Shown: positions 16,013 to 25,920 of the stretch, piece after piece
How positions within the stretch are numbered: position 1 is the first letter of the stretch
Layout: each line of letters opens with the position of its first letter
NCBI RefSeq assembly: GCF_021531895.1
Contig: NZ_JAFBIX010000021.1
Coordinates: 1 to 56,954, forward strand
Length of the DNA stretch: 56,954 nucleotides
Direction of reading: 5' to 3'
Source of the DNA: Faecalicatena contorta
GTDB lineage: Bacteria; Bacillota; Clostridia; Lachnospirales; Lachnospiraceae
Notes under the pieces: model-generated
What the model was told of the DNA's origin: nothing
The model's database searches: none
The model's input: the letters and a program-made list of their open reading frames with translations, nothing else
Position numbers and translations under genes: made by a program

Positions 16013-18214
16013 ATGAAAAACAGGCCATTGTTAAGTGTGTGCCTGATAATATTGATGATGGTTGCTGTGAGTATAGCGGTTGGAGGAGAGAGGTTTGTAA
16101 AAGAACTTCGTCCTTCACCGCTTGAATGTATTGTGTCCCAAGGCGATACAATATCTTTACAGGGACAAATCTATTATTTTGAGCAGAAGGATAAATATCA
16201 GGCAGTATATCTAAAGAACAATTCTATTCAATATGAGAAACAATCGTTTCAAGAATCTAAGATTATCGTATACATAGATCCCGATTTACAAGTGAATATA
16301 GGAAATGTCATACAGGCAGAAGGAGAAGTCTCATTTTTTCAACATGCCAGAAATCCAGGAAATTTTGATCAGAAACAGTACTATCAGTGTCAGAATATTC
16401 ATGGGTTGATGTGGGCAGAAAAAGTGACTGTAATTGATAGACAAGAATGGAAATTACAGTCTGGGCTTATGAAGTTCCGGCTTCAGTGGAAAGAGCAATT
16501 GATCAGAATGATGGGAGACGAAGATGGGACTGTATTAAGTGCCATGATGTTGGGGGAAAAGTCCTCTATGGATCAGGATTTAAGAACGCTTTATCAGGCA
16601 AATGGGATTGCGCATATACTTGCAATTTCAGGGCTGCATCTTTCCTTTGTAGGACTGGGAATGTATCGGATGTTACGTCGGCTGACAGGTTCATATTCTG
16701 TTGGAGGGGTGGCTGGAATATTTTTTCTGTGCATGTATATCTTGATGATCGGATGTACAGTATCAGCTATGCGTGCACTTGTAATGTTCCTGTTCAGAGT
16801 CGGGGCAGATATGACCGGTCGGCATTATGATGCGCCGACAGCATTTGCTTTTGCCGCAGTGGTAGTATTGTTGTGGAGACCGCTTTATCTGTTCGATGGC
16901 GGATTTTGGTTATCTTTCGGAGCAGTGTTGGCAATTCTACTGGTACTTCCAGCGTTTCAAGACTTCGCGTTTCAGGGAATTTGGGCCAGCGTCAGTATCA
17001 ATCTCGTATTACTTCCCATTTTGTTATACTATTTTTTTGAGTTTCCACTTTATTCATTTCTGTTGAATCTTTTTGTAATTCCACTTATGTCAGTCTTGTT
17101 ATTCCTGGGAATGGCAGGAAGCGGAATCTATGTGGTGTGTATGCCAATAGCTAAAATCCTTATGAAGATATGTGGAGTAATTCTCTGGATTTATAAAAAG
17201 GGTTGTAACATCGCCATTAGGCTTCCGGCATCTAGAATCGTGACTGGCAGACCACAGTTGTGGCAGATTGCAGTATATTATGTTGTGTTGTGTATGGTCT
17301 TACTTTTGCTATGGAAGAAATCAAACCGGTGCAAAGTACTGGCAGCAGCACTTTTGGGAATGGCAGTATTTGTGCTGGGATTTCGCTGGGGTGAAGATGG
17401 AAAACTGATGACGACAATCTTAGATGTCGGGCAAGGGGATGGGATTTTTATCAAAGGACCGGATGGAGGAACATATCTGATTGATGGAGGAAGCAGTGAT
17501 GTGAAAAAGATAGGACAATATAGAATTGAGCCTTTTTTAAAGTCACAGGGAGTATCTAGACTTGACTATGTAATCGTGACGCATGGAGACAGTGATCATA
17601 TGAATGGGATTGAAGAATTGATAGATCGGAAGAAAATAGGAGTGACCATAGATACTCTGGTTCTTCCGGTGCAGGAAGTGTGGGGAGAAGAATTGGTGGC
17701 ATTGGCAGAGAGAGCAAAAAAAGAAGGGATTCGTGTAGTTGTGATCGCTCCAGGTCAGGAGATCATGGAAGAGGAGCTGACTCTGACTTGTCTGCAACCA
17801 AGTGAAGCCGAAGAAGGATTAGAGACGGGAAATGAGACATCCATGGTAATGGCAGTGTCCTATGGGGAATATGATATGCTCCTTACTGGAGATGTAGAAG
17901 GCAAAGGAGAAGAAGAATTGACGGATCTTTTGAAGCATAAGTATAAAAATTGTTCTTGGGAAGTACTGAAAGTAGCCCACCATGGCTCTAAGAACTCTTC
18001 AAGCAAAGAATTCTTAGATGTGGTGAAACCACGATATGCTATTATATCAGCGGGACAAAAGAACCGATACGGACATCCGCATCAAGAGACGATTGCCAGG
18101 CTGGAAGAAGCAGAATGTAAAATTAAGTCAACACAAGAAACAGGTGCGGTAATGATAATTATCCATAAAAATGAGATGTACATAAAGTGGAATTGTTACG
18201 CAGACAATTCGTGA
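16013..18214 (+). CDS. comEC: Competence membrane channel ComEC/Rec2
   Basis: The 733-aa protein forms the channel that takes single-stranded DNA into the cell during transformation. In order: an N-terminal helix, an OB-like soluble domain (about 35-150), the multi-helix competence domain (about 185-460; GEKSSMDQDLRTLYQANGIA, AISGLHLSFVG), and a C-terminal metallo-beta-lactamase domain (about 470-720; LDVGQGDG, VTHGDSDHMNG, VAHHGSKNSS), which would degrade the non-transported strand. GGAGG lies upstream, and the gene begins 2 bases after the GerMN gene. Full length, no damage seen. The two-component and lipoprotein genes separate it from comEA. Confidence 0.95.
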   Translation: MKNRPLLSVCLIILMMVAVSIAVGGERFVKELRPSPLECIVSQGDTISLQGQIYYFEQKDKYQAVYLKNNSIQYEKQSFQESKIIVYIDPDLQVNIGNVIQAEGEVSFFQHARNPGNFDQKQYYQCQNIHGLMWAEKVTVIDRQEWKLQSGLMKFRLQWKEQLIRMMGDEDGTVLSAMMLGEKSSMDQDLRTLYQANGIAHILAISGLHLSFVGLGMYRMLRRLTGSYSVGGVAGIFFLCMYILMIGCTVSAMRALVMFLFRVGADMTGRHYDAPTAFAFAAVVVLLWRPLYLFDGGFWLSFGAVLAILLVLPAFQDFAFQGIWASVSINLVLLPILLYYFFEFPLYSFLLNLFVIPLMSVLLFLGMAGSGIYVVCMPIAKILMKICGVILWIYKKGCNIAIRLPASRIVTGRPQLWQIAVYYVVLCMVLLLLWKKSNRCKVLAAALLGMAVFVLGFRWGEDGKLMTTILDVGQGDGIFIKGPDGGTYLIDGGSSDVKKIGQYRIEPFLKSQGVSRLDYVIVTHGDSDHMNGIEELIDRKKIGVTIDTLVLPVQEVWGEELVALAERAKKEGIRVVVIAPGQEIMEEELTLTCLQPSEAEEGLETGNETSMVMAVSYGEYDMLLTGDVEGKGEEELTDLLKHKYKNCSWEVLKVAHHGSKNSSSKEFLDVVKPRYAIISAGQKNRYGHPHQETIARLEEAECKIKSTQETGAVMIIIHKNEMYIKWNCYADNS

Positions 18215-18231
18215 TTACATTGGGGAAACAG

Positions 18232-18260
18232 TTGAATTCAAGAAAAAGATTCAGTATAAT
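18232..18260 (+). promoter_or_regulatory. Promoter of the FMN oxidase-like gene
   Basis: TTGAAT (18232-18237) and TATAAT (18255-18260) with a 17-base spacer, about 45 bases before the start at 18307. It lies after the comEC stop, so a new transcription unit (oxidase-holA and beyond) begins here. Confidence 0.65.
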
Positions 18261-18306
18261 TCTAAAAGGAAGTTGATTTAAATGATACGAAAAGAGGTAA
18301 TAGAAG

Positions 18307-19320
18307 ATGACATATGAAGAAGTATTGAATCATGCAAAAACTTGCATGGGAGAACATTGCAAAGCCTGTCCGGTATGTAATGGAAAGGCTTGTGGCAATA
18401 AGATGCCGGGACCTGGAGCAAAGGGAAGTGGAACGGTGGCAATTCGTAATTATGATAAATGGCAGGAATTATGTGTGAACATGGATACGATCTGTGAAAA
18501 TAAACCAGTAGACACTACATTGAATATTTTTGGAGAGTCTTTTAAATATCCGATTTTTGCCGCTCCAATCGGAGCGATGAAGTTGCATTATGGAGATAAA
18601 TATGATGATCTGGAGTACAATGATATCCTGGTATCTGCCTGTGCAGATGCAGGAATTGCAGCATTTACCGGAGATGGTACTAATCCGGCAGTTATGGTGG
18701 CAGCAACCAAAGCAATCAAGGGAAAGGGAGGAAAAGGAATCCCGACAGTAAAACCGTGGGACATGAATACTTTAAGAGAAAAGTTGTCTATGATTCAGGA
18801 TTCTGGTTCTTTTGCGGTGGCAATGGATATCGATGCGGCAGGTCTTCCGTTTTTGAAGAATCTTACTCCTCCGGCTGGAAGTAAATCAGTGGAAGAACTT
18901 CAGGAGATTGTGCGAGAAGCAAAAGTTCCTTTTATTCTGAAAGGTATCATGACTGTAAAAGGTGCGTTGAAGGCGAAAGAAGCCGGGGCGGCAGCAATTG
19001 TTGTATCGAATCATGGAGGACGTGTGCTGGATCAGTGTCCGGCAACAGCAGAAGTATTAGCAGACATTGTGGATGCAGTCGGAAAAGATATGAAGATATT
19101 TGTCGATGGAGGAATTCGTTCAGGTGTCGATATCTTTAAAGCGTTAGCACTTGGTGCAGATGCGGTTTTGATTGGACGTCCATACGTGACGGCTGTATAT
19201 GGTGGAGCCGGAGAAGGTGTCGCAGCCTATACGGAAAAACTGGCTTCAGAATTAAAGGATACTATGGCAATGTGTGGGGCACATTCCCTGGAAGATATTT
19301 CAAGAGACATGGTAAGATAA
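18307..19320 (+). CDS. FMN-dependent alpha-hydroxy-acid oxidase-like protein with N-terminal Cys cluster
   Basis: The 337-aa protein is a TIM barrel of the lactate oxidase / glycolate oxidase / lactate dehydrogenase group. The active-site His-Gly and Arg are in VVSNHGGRVLDQ. The flavin phosphate site is DGGIRSGVDIFKALALGADAV (split by family into DGGIRSG and GADAVLIGRP). Ahead of the barrel, residues 13-29 hold five cysteines (C13, C18, C21, C24, C29), spacing C-x4-C-x2-C-x2-C-x4-C. Such spacing could bind an iron-sulfur cluster or zinc and is not part of the aerobic oxidases. In an anaerobe it may pass electrons to a carrier other than oxygen. The substrate is unknown. Confidence 0.82.
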   Translation: MTYEEVLNHAKTCMGEHCKACPVCNGKACGNKMPGPGAKGSGTVAIRNYDKWQELCVNMDTICENKPVDTTLNIFGESFKYPIFAAPIGAMKLHYGDKYDDLEYNDILVSACADAGIAAFTGDGTNPAVMVAATKAIKGKGGKGIPTVKPWDMNTLREKLSMIQDSGSFAVAMDIDAAGLPFLKNLTPPAGSKSVEELQEIVREAKVPFILKGIMTVKGALKAKEAGAAAIVVSNHGGRVLDQCPATAEVLADIVDAVGKDMKIFVDGGIRSGVDIFKALALGADAVLIGRPYVTAVYGGAGEGVAAYTEKLASELKDTMAMCGAHSLEDISRDMVR

Positions 19321-19323
19321 TTC

Positions 19324-20304
19324 ATGAAAAGTTTGAATGAGGATATTAAATTAGGTCAATTTAAGCAAATATATCTCCTGTATGGGGAGGAGGCTTATTT
19401 GAAAAAACAGTATAAAGATAAGCTTACCAAAGCGATACTCCCAGATGGGGATACCGTGAATTATGCTTATTATGAGGGGAAAGGAATCAATCCGGCAGAA
19501 TTGATCGATCTGGCGGAAACGATGCCGTTTTTTGCTGAGCGCAGATTGATCGTGATAGAAAATTCTGGCTTTTTTAAAAGTGCAACACCAGAATTAGCAG
19601 ATTATATGAAAAATATGCCTGACACTGTCTGCTTCTTATTTGTAGAAAATGAAGTGGACAAGCGCGGTAAGATGTATAAGGCGGCAAAAGATAAGGGGCG
19701 GATCGTTGAAATGGGACGCCAGGATGAGAAGACACTTTTGTATTGGATTGCCGGTAATGTGAAAAGAGAAGGCAGACAGATCAAGGAATCTACAGCTCGT
19801 TATCTGGTGTCAAAAACAGGCACAGACATGGAGAATCTGGAAAAAGAGATGGAAAAGTTATTCTCCTATACATTGGGCAGAAACGAGATTACGGTACAGG
19901 ATATTGACGATATCTGTACGACCCAGATTACCAACAAGATTTTTGAAATGGTGGAAGCGGTAGCTGTAAAACAGCAGAAAAAAGCCTTGAATTATTATTA
20001 TGACCTGCTTGCATTGAAAGAACCGCCGATGCGAATCTTGTATCTTCTGGCCCGCCAGTTCAAACTACTTCTTGAAGTGAAGGATCTCTGTGGAAAAGGA
20101 TATGAAAAATCACAGATTGCAAAGACTGTAGGACTCCATCCTTTTGTGGCTGGCAAGTATATACAGCAGTGCAGAACTTTTTCCAGGGAAGAGCTTAGAA
20201 GTATCATGGAAGAAGCAGTCAATACGGAAGAAATGGTAAAAACAGGACGTCTGAATGATGTGATGAGTGTGGAACTTTTCATTGTAAAATACAGTGCTGC
20301 GTGA
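19324..20304 (+). CDS. holA: DNA polymerase III delta subunit
   Basis: The 326-aa subunit is the wrench of the clamp loader that opens the beta ring. The N-terminal part shows YLLYGEEAYLKKQYKDKL and the degenerate AAA+ fold. Helical middle and C-terminal collar domains follow, with KEPPMRILYLLARQFKLLLE. There is no functional Walker A, as expected for delta. It begins 3 bases after the FMN enzyme and precedes lepA by 65 bases; holA next to lepA and hemW is usual in Firmicutes. Confidence 0.93.
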   Translation: MKSLNEDIKLGQFKQIYLLYGEEAYLKKQYKDKLTKAILPDGDTVNYAYYEGKGINPAELIDLAETMPFFAERRLIVIENSGFFKSATPELADYMKNMPDTVCFLFVENEVDKRGKMYKAAKDKGRIVEMGRQDEKTLLYWIAGNVKREGRQIKESTARYLVSKTGTDMENLEKEMEKLFSYTLGRNEITVQDIDDICTTQITNKIFEMVEAVAVKQQKKALNYYYDLLALKEPPMRILYLLARQFKLLLEVKDLCGKGYEKSQIAKTVGLHPFVAGKYIQQCRTFSREELRSIMEEAVNTEEMVKTGRLNDVMSVELFIVKYSAA

Positions 20305-20369
20305 TATACTGAGCGCAGCGATTGCTGAAAATAATAATTGTAAATTTATGATTAAGGGGAAAGATATCA

Positions 20370-22181
20370 GTGGCAATAGATCAGAGTAAAATTCGTAATT
20401 TTTGTATTATAGCGCATATTGATCACGGAAAATCTACGCTGGCAGACCGTATTATTGAGATGACAGGTCTGCTTACCAGCCGGGAGATGCAGTCTCAGGT
20501 TCTTGACAATATGGAATTGGAGAGAGAGCGAGGAATTACCATCAAAGCGCAGGCGGTGCGTATTGTTTATAAGGCGAAGAACGGGGAAGAGTATATTTTC
20601 AATCTGATTGATACCCCAGGGCATGTGGATTTTAATTATGAAGTTTCCAGAAGTCTGGCTGCCTGTGATGGAGCAATTCTGGTAGTTGATGCCGCACAGG
20701 GTGTGGAGGCTCAGACACTGGCGAACGTCTATCTGGCATTGGATCATGATCTGGATGTTATGCCGGTGATTAATAAGATTGATCTTCCAAGTGCTGAGCC
20801 GGAGCGTGTGATTGAGGAGATTGAAGATGTCATTGGCATCGAGGCAACGGATGCACCATTGATCTCTGCAAAAACCGGATTGAATGTGGATCAGGTTCTG
20901 GAGCAGATTGTTGAGAAGATTCCGGCTCCTGTGGGAAATCCAGAGGCACCTTTGCAGGCTTTGATTTTTGACTCTTTATATGATTCTTATAAAGGTGTTA
21001 TAGTATTCTGTCGAATCAAGGAAGGATCCGTTCGAAAGGGAACTCCGATTCTGATGATGGCGACCGGAGCAAAGGCTGAGGTCGTGGAAGTGGGCTACTT
21101 TGGCGCAGGACAGTTCATTCCTTGTGAGGAGCTAAGCGCAGGAATGGTAGGATATATTACGGCCAGTCTGAAGAATGTGAAGGATACTCGTGTGGGAGAT
21201 ACGATTACCAATGCGGTGGAACCATGTGCTGAACCACTTCCCGGATATAAGAAAGTAAACCCAATGGTTTATTGTGGCATGTATCCGGCAGATGGCGCGA
21301 AATACCCGGATCTTAGAGATGCGCTGGAAAAATTGCAGTTAAATGATGCGTCTTTGCAGTTTGAACCAGAGACATCTATTGCATTAGGATTTGGTTTCCG
21401 ATGTGGCTTTTTGGGATTATTACATCTGGAAATTATTCAGGAACGTCTGGAGAGAGAATATAATCTGGATCTGGTAACGACCGCACCAGGTGTTATCTAC
21501 AAGGTTCATAAAACCAATGGAGATGTTATTGAATTGACCAACCCGTCTAATCTTCCAGATCCATCAGAAATAGAGTATATGGAAGAACCTATGGTTAAGG
21601 CTGAAATCATGGTAACTTCCGAGTTTATCGGTGCCATTATGGATCTGTGTCAGGAACGCAGGGGAATCTATGATGGGATGGAATATATTGAAGAGACTCG
21701 TGCAGTGCTGAGATATCATTTGCCATTGAATGAGATTATCTATGATTTCTTTGATGCATTAAAATCTCGATCCCGAGGTTATGCATCCTTCGATTATGAG
21801 ATGGATGGTTATGTACAGTCTAATCTTGTGAAACTGGATATTTTGATTAACAAAGAAGAGGTAGATGCGCTTTCCTTTATTATTCATGCAGATACAGCAT
21901 ATGAACGCGGACGTAAGATGTGTGAGAAGTTAAAGGAAGAGATTCCAAGACAGTTGTTCGAGATTCCGATTCAGGCTGCAATCGGAAGTAAGATTATTGC
22001 CAGAGAGACGGTAAAAGCGATGCGCAAAGATGTGTTGGCGAAATGCTACGGTGGTGATATCAGCCGTAAGAGGAAGCTTCTGGAAAAGCAAAAAGAAGGT
22101 AAGAAGCGTATGCGACAGGTGGGAAATGTTGAGATTCCACAAAAAGCATTTATGAGTGTATTAAAGCTGGATGATAAGTAA
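20370..22181 (+). CDS. lepA: Elongation factor 4 (LepA), GTG start
   Basis: The 603-aa ribosome-associated GTPase is thought to help with stalled or early-elongating ribosomes. G motifs: [10 protein letters not shown] (G1), RGITIKAQ (G2), [11 protein letters not shown] (G3), NKIDLPSA (G4), SAKTG (G5). EF-G-like domains II-V follow, with the LepA-specific C-terminal domain ending [20 protein letters not shown]. The start is GTG at 20370, with a GGGGAAAG site about 8 bases upstream. The final A of its stop codon is the first base of hemW. Confidence 0.97.
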   Translation: MAIDQSKIRNFCIIAHIDHGKSTLADRIIEMTGLLTSREMQSQVLDNMELERERGITIKAQAVRIVYKAKNGEEYIFNLIDTPGHVDFNYEVSRSLAACDGAILVVDAAQGVEAQTLANVYLALDHDLDVMPVINKIDLPSAEPERVIEEIEDVIGIEATDAPLISAKTGLNVDQVLEQIVEKIPAPVGNPEAPLQALIFDSLYDSYKGVIVFCRIKEGSVRKGTPILMMATGAKAEVVEVGYFGAGQFIPCEELSAGMVGYITASLKNVKDTRVGDTITNAVEPCAEPLPGYKKVNPMVYCGMYPADGAKYPDLRDALEKLQLNDASLQFEPETSIALGFGFRCGFLGLLHLEIIQERLEREYNLDLVTTAPGVIYKVHKTNGDVIELTNPSNLPDPSEIEYMEEPMVKAEIMVTSEFIGAIMDLCQERRGIYDGMEYIEETRAVLRYHLPLNEIIYDFFDALKSRSRGYASFDYEMDGYVQSNLVKLDILINKEEVDALSFIIHADTAYERGRKMCEKLKEEIPRQLFEIPIQAAIGSKIIARETVKAMRKDVLAKCYGGDISRKRKLLEKQKEGKKRMRQVGNVEIPQKAFMSVLKLDDK

Positions 22182-23293
22182 TGAGACCATTAGAATTATA
22201 TGTTCATATACCGTTCTGTGTGAAGAAATGCAGGTACTGTGATTTCCTGTCAGCACCTGCTTCGGCTGAAGAAAGACAGCGGTATGTAGAAGAACTTTGT
22301 GAGCAGATACGTGCTTATGGAGTGTTGTCAGGGGATTATCATATTGTCAGTGTTTTCATTGGCGGAGGGACACCGTCTATTCTGGAACCTGGGCAGATTC
22401 ATGCGATTTTTGATGCTGTCAGAGGAACCTTTCCGGTAGATTCAGATGCAGAGATCTCAATAGAAGTGAATCCTGGTACTGTAGACCGGATGAAGATGAA
22501 GTCCTATCGGAAAGTTGGTATTAATCGTCTGAGTATAGGTCTTCAGTCGACGAATAATCAGGAATTAAAGATGCTTGGCAGGATTCATACATATGAAGAT
22601 TTTCTGGAAACTTTCGTACTTGCAAGAGAAGAGGGATTTGACAATATTAATGTAGATCTGATGTCGGGAATACCATTTCAGACGCTGAAAGATTGGATGA
22701 AGACCCTGAGTACAGTGGCAGAATTGGGACTGGAACATATATCAGCATATAGTCTGATTATTGAGCCTGGCACGCCATTTTATGAAAAGTATGGCGAAGG
22801 AGAGCGGGCCAAAGCAAGAAGAAAAAGAGAGCTTCCCGATGAAGATACAGAACGTCTGATGTATCAGCTTACTGCAGATATTCTTAAGGAATATGGATAT
22901 CACAGATATGAGATATCGAATTATGCCAGAGAAGGATATGAATGCCGTCATAATCTTGGATATTGGAATCGGGCAGAATATCTGGGTATTGGGACCGGAG
23001 CTGCATCTCTGATGCAAAACAGACGTTGGACACAGGGAGAAGAGCCAGAAGTCCTAAGCAGGGCAAATCAGATGGAGGAGTATATGTTCCTGGGGCTTCG
23101 AAAGATAGAAGGCGTGTCAAAAAGTAAGTTCCAGAAAGACTTTGGATGCATTATGGAAGATATTTATGGAAATGTCTTGCAGGATATGTATGATAAAAAA
23201 CTGTTAGAAGAATCAGGAGATTATGTGAGACTGACAGAGAGAGGGATTGATATCAGTAATTATGTGATGAGTGAATTCCTTCTGGAAGACTAA
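22181..23293 (+). CDS. hemW: Radical SAM heme chaperone HemW
   Basis: The 370-aa protein starts LYVHIPFCVKKCRYCDF, with the CxxxCxxC cluster motif of radical SAM enzymes followed by a Phe. These features, and GGGTPSILEP, mark the HemN/HemW family. HemW type is preferred over HemN because of the short length and the lepA linkage. HemW binds and transfers heme and lacks coproporphyrinogen oxidase activity. The ATG overlaps the lepA stop, so translation is coupled. It ends about 20 bases before a terminator. Confidence 0.93.
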   Translation: MRPLELYVHIPFCVKKCRYCDFLSAPASAEERQRYVEELCEQIRAYGVLSGDYHIVSVFIGGGTPSILEPGQIHAIFDAVRGTFPVDSDAEISIEVNPGTVDRMKMKSYRKVGINRLSIGLQSTNNQELKMLGRIHTYEDFLETFVLAREEGFDNINVDLMSGIPFQTLKDWMKTLSTVAELGLEHISAYSLIIEPGTPFYEKYGEGERAKARRKRELPDEDTERLMYQLTADILKEYGYHRYEISNYAREGYECRHNLGYWNRAEYLGIGTGAASLMQNRRWTQGEEPEVLSRANQMEEYMFLGLRKIEGVSKSKFQKDFGCIMEDIYGNVLQDMYDKKLLEESGDYVRLTERGIDISNYVMSEFLLED

Positions 23294-23312
23294 GTATATA
23301 ACCAATAAATGT

Positions 23313-23340
23313 AAGGCGCAGGGATTACTGCGCCTTCTCT
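23313..23340 (+). terminator. Terminator after hemW
   Basis: A 9-bp stem AAGGCGCAG (23313-23321) pairs with CTGCGCCTT (23328-23336), 6-base loop, then TTCTCT. It separates hemW from the convergent chromate transporter genes. Confidence 0.75.
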
Positions 23341-23361
23341 ATAGATAGAGATATATTATAT

Positions 23362-23916
23362 TTACATTTGAAATAAAATTCCAATGATTGCACCCATAAT
23401 AATCCATACAAGGGGGTGCAGTTTTTTTAATGGCTTGATCTGCATGAAAATAAATGCTATCAGGCAGACAGTAATGCTGATCAGATTGAGACGTGTCTGT
23501 CCATCGGTGGCACAGACCATCGTAATCTGTAAGAGCTCCCATACTGCATAACCTATCAGGGCGGCTACTGTAGGACGGATTCCATAAAAAACAGCTTTGA
23601 CTGTAGGATTTTCACTAAAGTTTTCTAAGAATCTGGCGATCAGGACAATAATAACTAATGCTGGAGCTGTCAATGATAAAGTTGCAATCAGAGCGCCAGG
23701 AATACCAGCTGCCTGGTATCCGGCGTAAGTTGCCATATTAATGCCGACGGGTCCAGGGGTACTTTCACTGATTGCGACCATATTCGCAAGCTCACTGGCA
23801 GTAAACCAATCGTATTTTTCTGTCAGATCCATAAGGAAAGGAAGTGTAGCCATTCCACCGCCCACAGAAAATAAGCCGATTTTGAAAAATTCAAAAGCTA
23901 GTGTCAGATATATCAT
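23362..23916 (-). CDS. Chromate transporter family protein, second subunit
   Basis: The 184-aa membrane protein is one half-size CHR domain. Visible are FFKIGLFSVGGGMATLPFL, the ESTPGPVGINMATYAG motif, and four to five hydrophobic helices. Two-gene CHR systems carry separate N- and C-type halves. The start at 23916 has GGAGATG at 12 bases; an ATG three codons upstream sits too close to that site. It overlaps the other half-gene by 4 bases. Chromate efflux is the family name, but the true substrate may be another oxyanion. Confidence 0.87.
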   Translation of the reverse strand: MIYLTLAFEFFKIGLFSVGGGMATLPFLMDLTEKYDWFTASELANMVAISESTPGPVGINMATYAGYQAAGIPGALIATLSLTAPALVIIVLIARFLENFSENPTVKAVFYGIRPTVAALIGYAVWELLQITMVCATDGQTRLNLISITVCLIAFIFMQIKPLKKLHPLVWIIMGAIIGILFQM

Positions 23917-24464
23917 TTGGCACATCTCCTTTCTAGTTTTTTGGCAATGATTCCAACGAGACCTGCCAATATGATAATTACAGCAGTAGGAATCGGAGTA
24001 AAGCATGCCAGAAGAAAAGCTACAAGAAACAGAATAGCTCCGAGCTTATCGATAATACCCTTACGCGCCATAGATACAACGGTGTTGAGCATTAATGCAC
24101 AGACAATAACGCGAATTCCTGCAAGTGCATGTACAACGAGTGGAAGATGGATAAAGTTCTGTAAAATGGATGCAATCAAGCAGATAATAATGATGGAAGG
24201 TGAGATAACACCAAGTGTTCCGGCAACTCCTCCTGTGAAACCTGCTTGTTTATATCCGACGTAAGTTGCAGTGTTCACGGCAATGATACCCGGAGTACAT
24301 TGGCCGATTGCATACATATCGAGAATTTCTTCTTCGGTACACCAATGGCGTTCTTCCACTACTTCTCTCTGAAGCATTGGCAGCATTGCAAGTCCACCGC
24401 CGAAAGTAAGTCCTCCTATTTTAAAAAAACTAATGTATAAGTCTCTTAATTTCTTTAATTTCAT
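23913..24464 (-). CDS. Chromate transporter family protein, first subunit
   Basis: The 183-aa membrane half-transporter shows FFKIGGLTFGGGLAMLPML and the QCTPGIIAVNTATYVGYK motif, matching the other half in layout but with distinct sequence. It starts behind a purine-rich GGGGGA site and overlaps the partner by 4 bases, so the two are translationally coupled and probably form one heterodimeric channel. It lies just downstream of the DUF4364 gene on the same strand. Confidence 0.87.
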   Translation of the reverse strand: MKLKKLRDLYISFFKIGGLTFGGGLAMLPMLQREVVEERHWCTEEEILDMYAIGQCTPGIIAVNTATYVGYKQAGFTGGVAGTLGVISPSIIIICLIASILQNFIHLPLVVHALAGIRVIVCALMLNTVVSMARKGIIDKLGAILFLVAFLLACFTPIPTAVIIILAGLVGIIAKKLERRCAK

Positions 24465-24480
24465 AAAATCCCCCTTTTGT

Positions 24481-24993
24481 TCACAGCAGATTTGACATAA
24501 TCATTGCATAGACTTCCTGGTTCTTTTTGGTCCAGTTATTTGCTATGGTTTCGGCTTCGGCTTCTGTCGGAGCAGTGACTGTCAAGTCAATGAGAGGAAC
24601 ACCATGTTCGATTACCTGACATCGTACCGAATATTCCTGATTGGAATTGCGATAGTAATCTGATTTGACAGAAACTTCATTTTTTAATTCGTATTGCTTT
24701 TCTTTTAAAAAAGTATTGATATCTTGCTGAATGGCAGGAGATATATCATTTTTAAAGAAATGAATCGTCTCTGCACCTTCTTCAGTAAGATGGTAGAAGG
24801 TTCTGCTGTGCGTTGATTCTTCGCGGATGAAACCAGACTCGATGAGTTCCGATATTGCCTGCTGCAGTTTAAAATAAGTGGTATATCCTTCGTCCAGAAT
24901 GAATTCTGATATCTGAGCATTGGTCAGAGGAAAATCTACTTTACTCAGCATATAGAGAACAATTAATTTATATAATTTGAAAGACGTGTCCAT
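24481..24993 (-). CDS. DUF4364 family protein (predicted winged-helix regulator)
   Basis: The 170-aa protein has an N-terminal winged-helix-like part (about residues 5-85; KLIVLYMLSKVDFPLTNAQI and REESTHSRTFYHLTEEG) and a beta-rich C-terminal part. This matches DUF4364 of clostridia. I use the ATG at 24993, because the GGAG site is 8 bases away; the other ATG is only 2 bases from it. Two bases separate it from the upstream radical SAM gene. Its targets are unknown. DNA binding is suggested only by the fold. Confidence 0.8.
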   Translation of the reverse strand: MDTSFKLYKLIVLYMLSKVDFPLTNAQISEFILDEGYTTYFKLQQAISELIESGFIREESTHSRTFYHLTEEGAETIHFFKNDISPAIQQDINTFLKEKQYELKNEVSVKSDYYRNSNQEYSVRCQVIEHGVPLIDLTVTAPTEAEAETIANNWTKKNQEVYAMIMSNLL

Positions 24994-24995
24994 GG

Positions 24996-25919
24996 TCATA
25001 ACTCCTTTCCTTGCCATATGTCGTGAGTTTTCAAATATGCCTGCATATTGTTTAATACCTGACGTTTATTTCCCGTCCATAAGGGGGCAATCAGAAGCGA
25101 TTTCGGTCCGTCACCAGTAAGTCTGTGTATGACGATATCTGGGCGGAGATGACACAGGCACTGGCCAATGAGCGAAAAATATTCTTCCATATCCGGAAGC
25201 GAGAATGGATGTTCGTTGTAGTAATCGGCCAGATCTGTATCTTTTAGTATGTGTAATAATTGCAACTTCACTCCTTGAATATCCTGCGCATTCAGATAAT
25301 GGACGGTATCAAGAATATCTTTGGTACTTTCTCCGGGGAGCCCTAGAATCATATGAACGATGACTGGGATATGAATAGCGCGAAGCTTCTGGACTGCCTG
25401 CTCAAATACAGGAAGTTCATAACCTCTTCTGATAAAATGGGCAGTCTTAGGGTGAATGGTCTGAAGGCCCAGCTCAACCCACACAGGCTTTATCTGGTTT
25501 AATTCATCTAATAATTCTATGATATCTGACCCGAGACAATCCGGTCGTGTGGCAATATCCAGAATCTTTATGTCAGGGTGATGAATTGCTTCAGTGAAGA
25601 CTTCTCTTAGATAAGAAACAGGGGCATAGGTGTTGGTGTATGCCTGAAAATATGCGATGTAAGATACACCGGAATGCTTTTTGGCTACTTGAGATTTACC
25701 CTGTTCAATCTGTTCTGTAATTGACAATCTTCGATTAGAGGCAAAATCACCTGAACCGCCGGTACTGCAAAAGATACAGCCCCGGCGGCCCAAAGTGCCA
25801 TCTCGGTTCGGACAGGTCATTCCTCCATCCAGAGAAATCTTATATAGTTTTTCTCCATAAGTCTGCTTTATATAATAATCAAGAGAATAATATCTTTTTT
25901 CTCCCCATCGGATAGTCAT
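24996..25919 (-). CDS. TIGR01212-family radical SAM protein (YtqA-like)
   Basis: The 307-aa protein has its iron-sulfur Cys residues in the order C-x11-C-x2-C: GMTCPNRDG then GCIFCSTGGSGDFA. That longer spacing is typical of TIGR01212 proteins, related to Elp3-like enzymes. Other conserved parts are FQAYTNTYAPV, ATRPDCL and VELGLQTIHP. The reaction of this family is not settled. It begins one base after the malic enzyme stop, on the same strand, with AAAGGA inside that gene as its ribosome site. Confidence 0.88.
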   Translation of the reverse strand: MTIRWGEKRYYSLDYYIKQTYGEKLYKISLDGGMTCPNRDGTLGRRGCIFCSTGGSGDFASNRRLSITEQIEQGKSQVAKKHSGVSYIAYFQAYTNTYAPVSYLREVFTEAIHHPDIKILDIATRPDCLGSDIIELLDELNQIKPVWVELGLQTIHPKTAHFIRRGYELPVFEQAVQKLRAIHIPVIVHMILGLPGESTKDILDTVHYLNAQDIQGVKLQLLHILKDTDLADYYNEHPFSLPDMEEYFSLIGQCLCHLRPDIVIHRLTGDGPKSLLIAPLWTGNKRQVLNNMQAYLKTHDIWQGKEL

Positions 25920-25920
25920 G

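Noticed and set aside
23362-24464. Chromate transporter pair as a single gene split by frameshift
   Set aside because: Both halves have their own ribosome sites and complete CHR-type motifs, which fits the known two-gene form.
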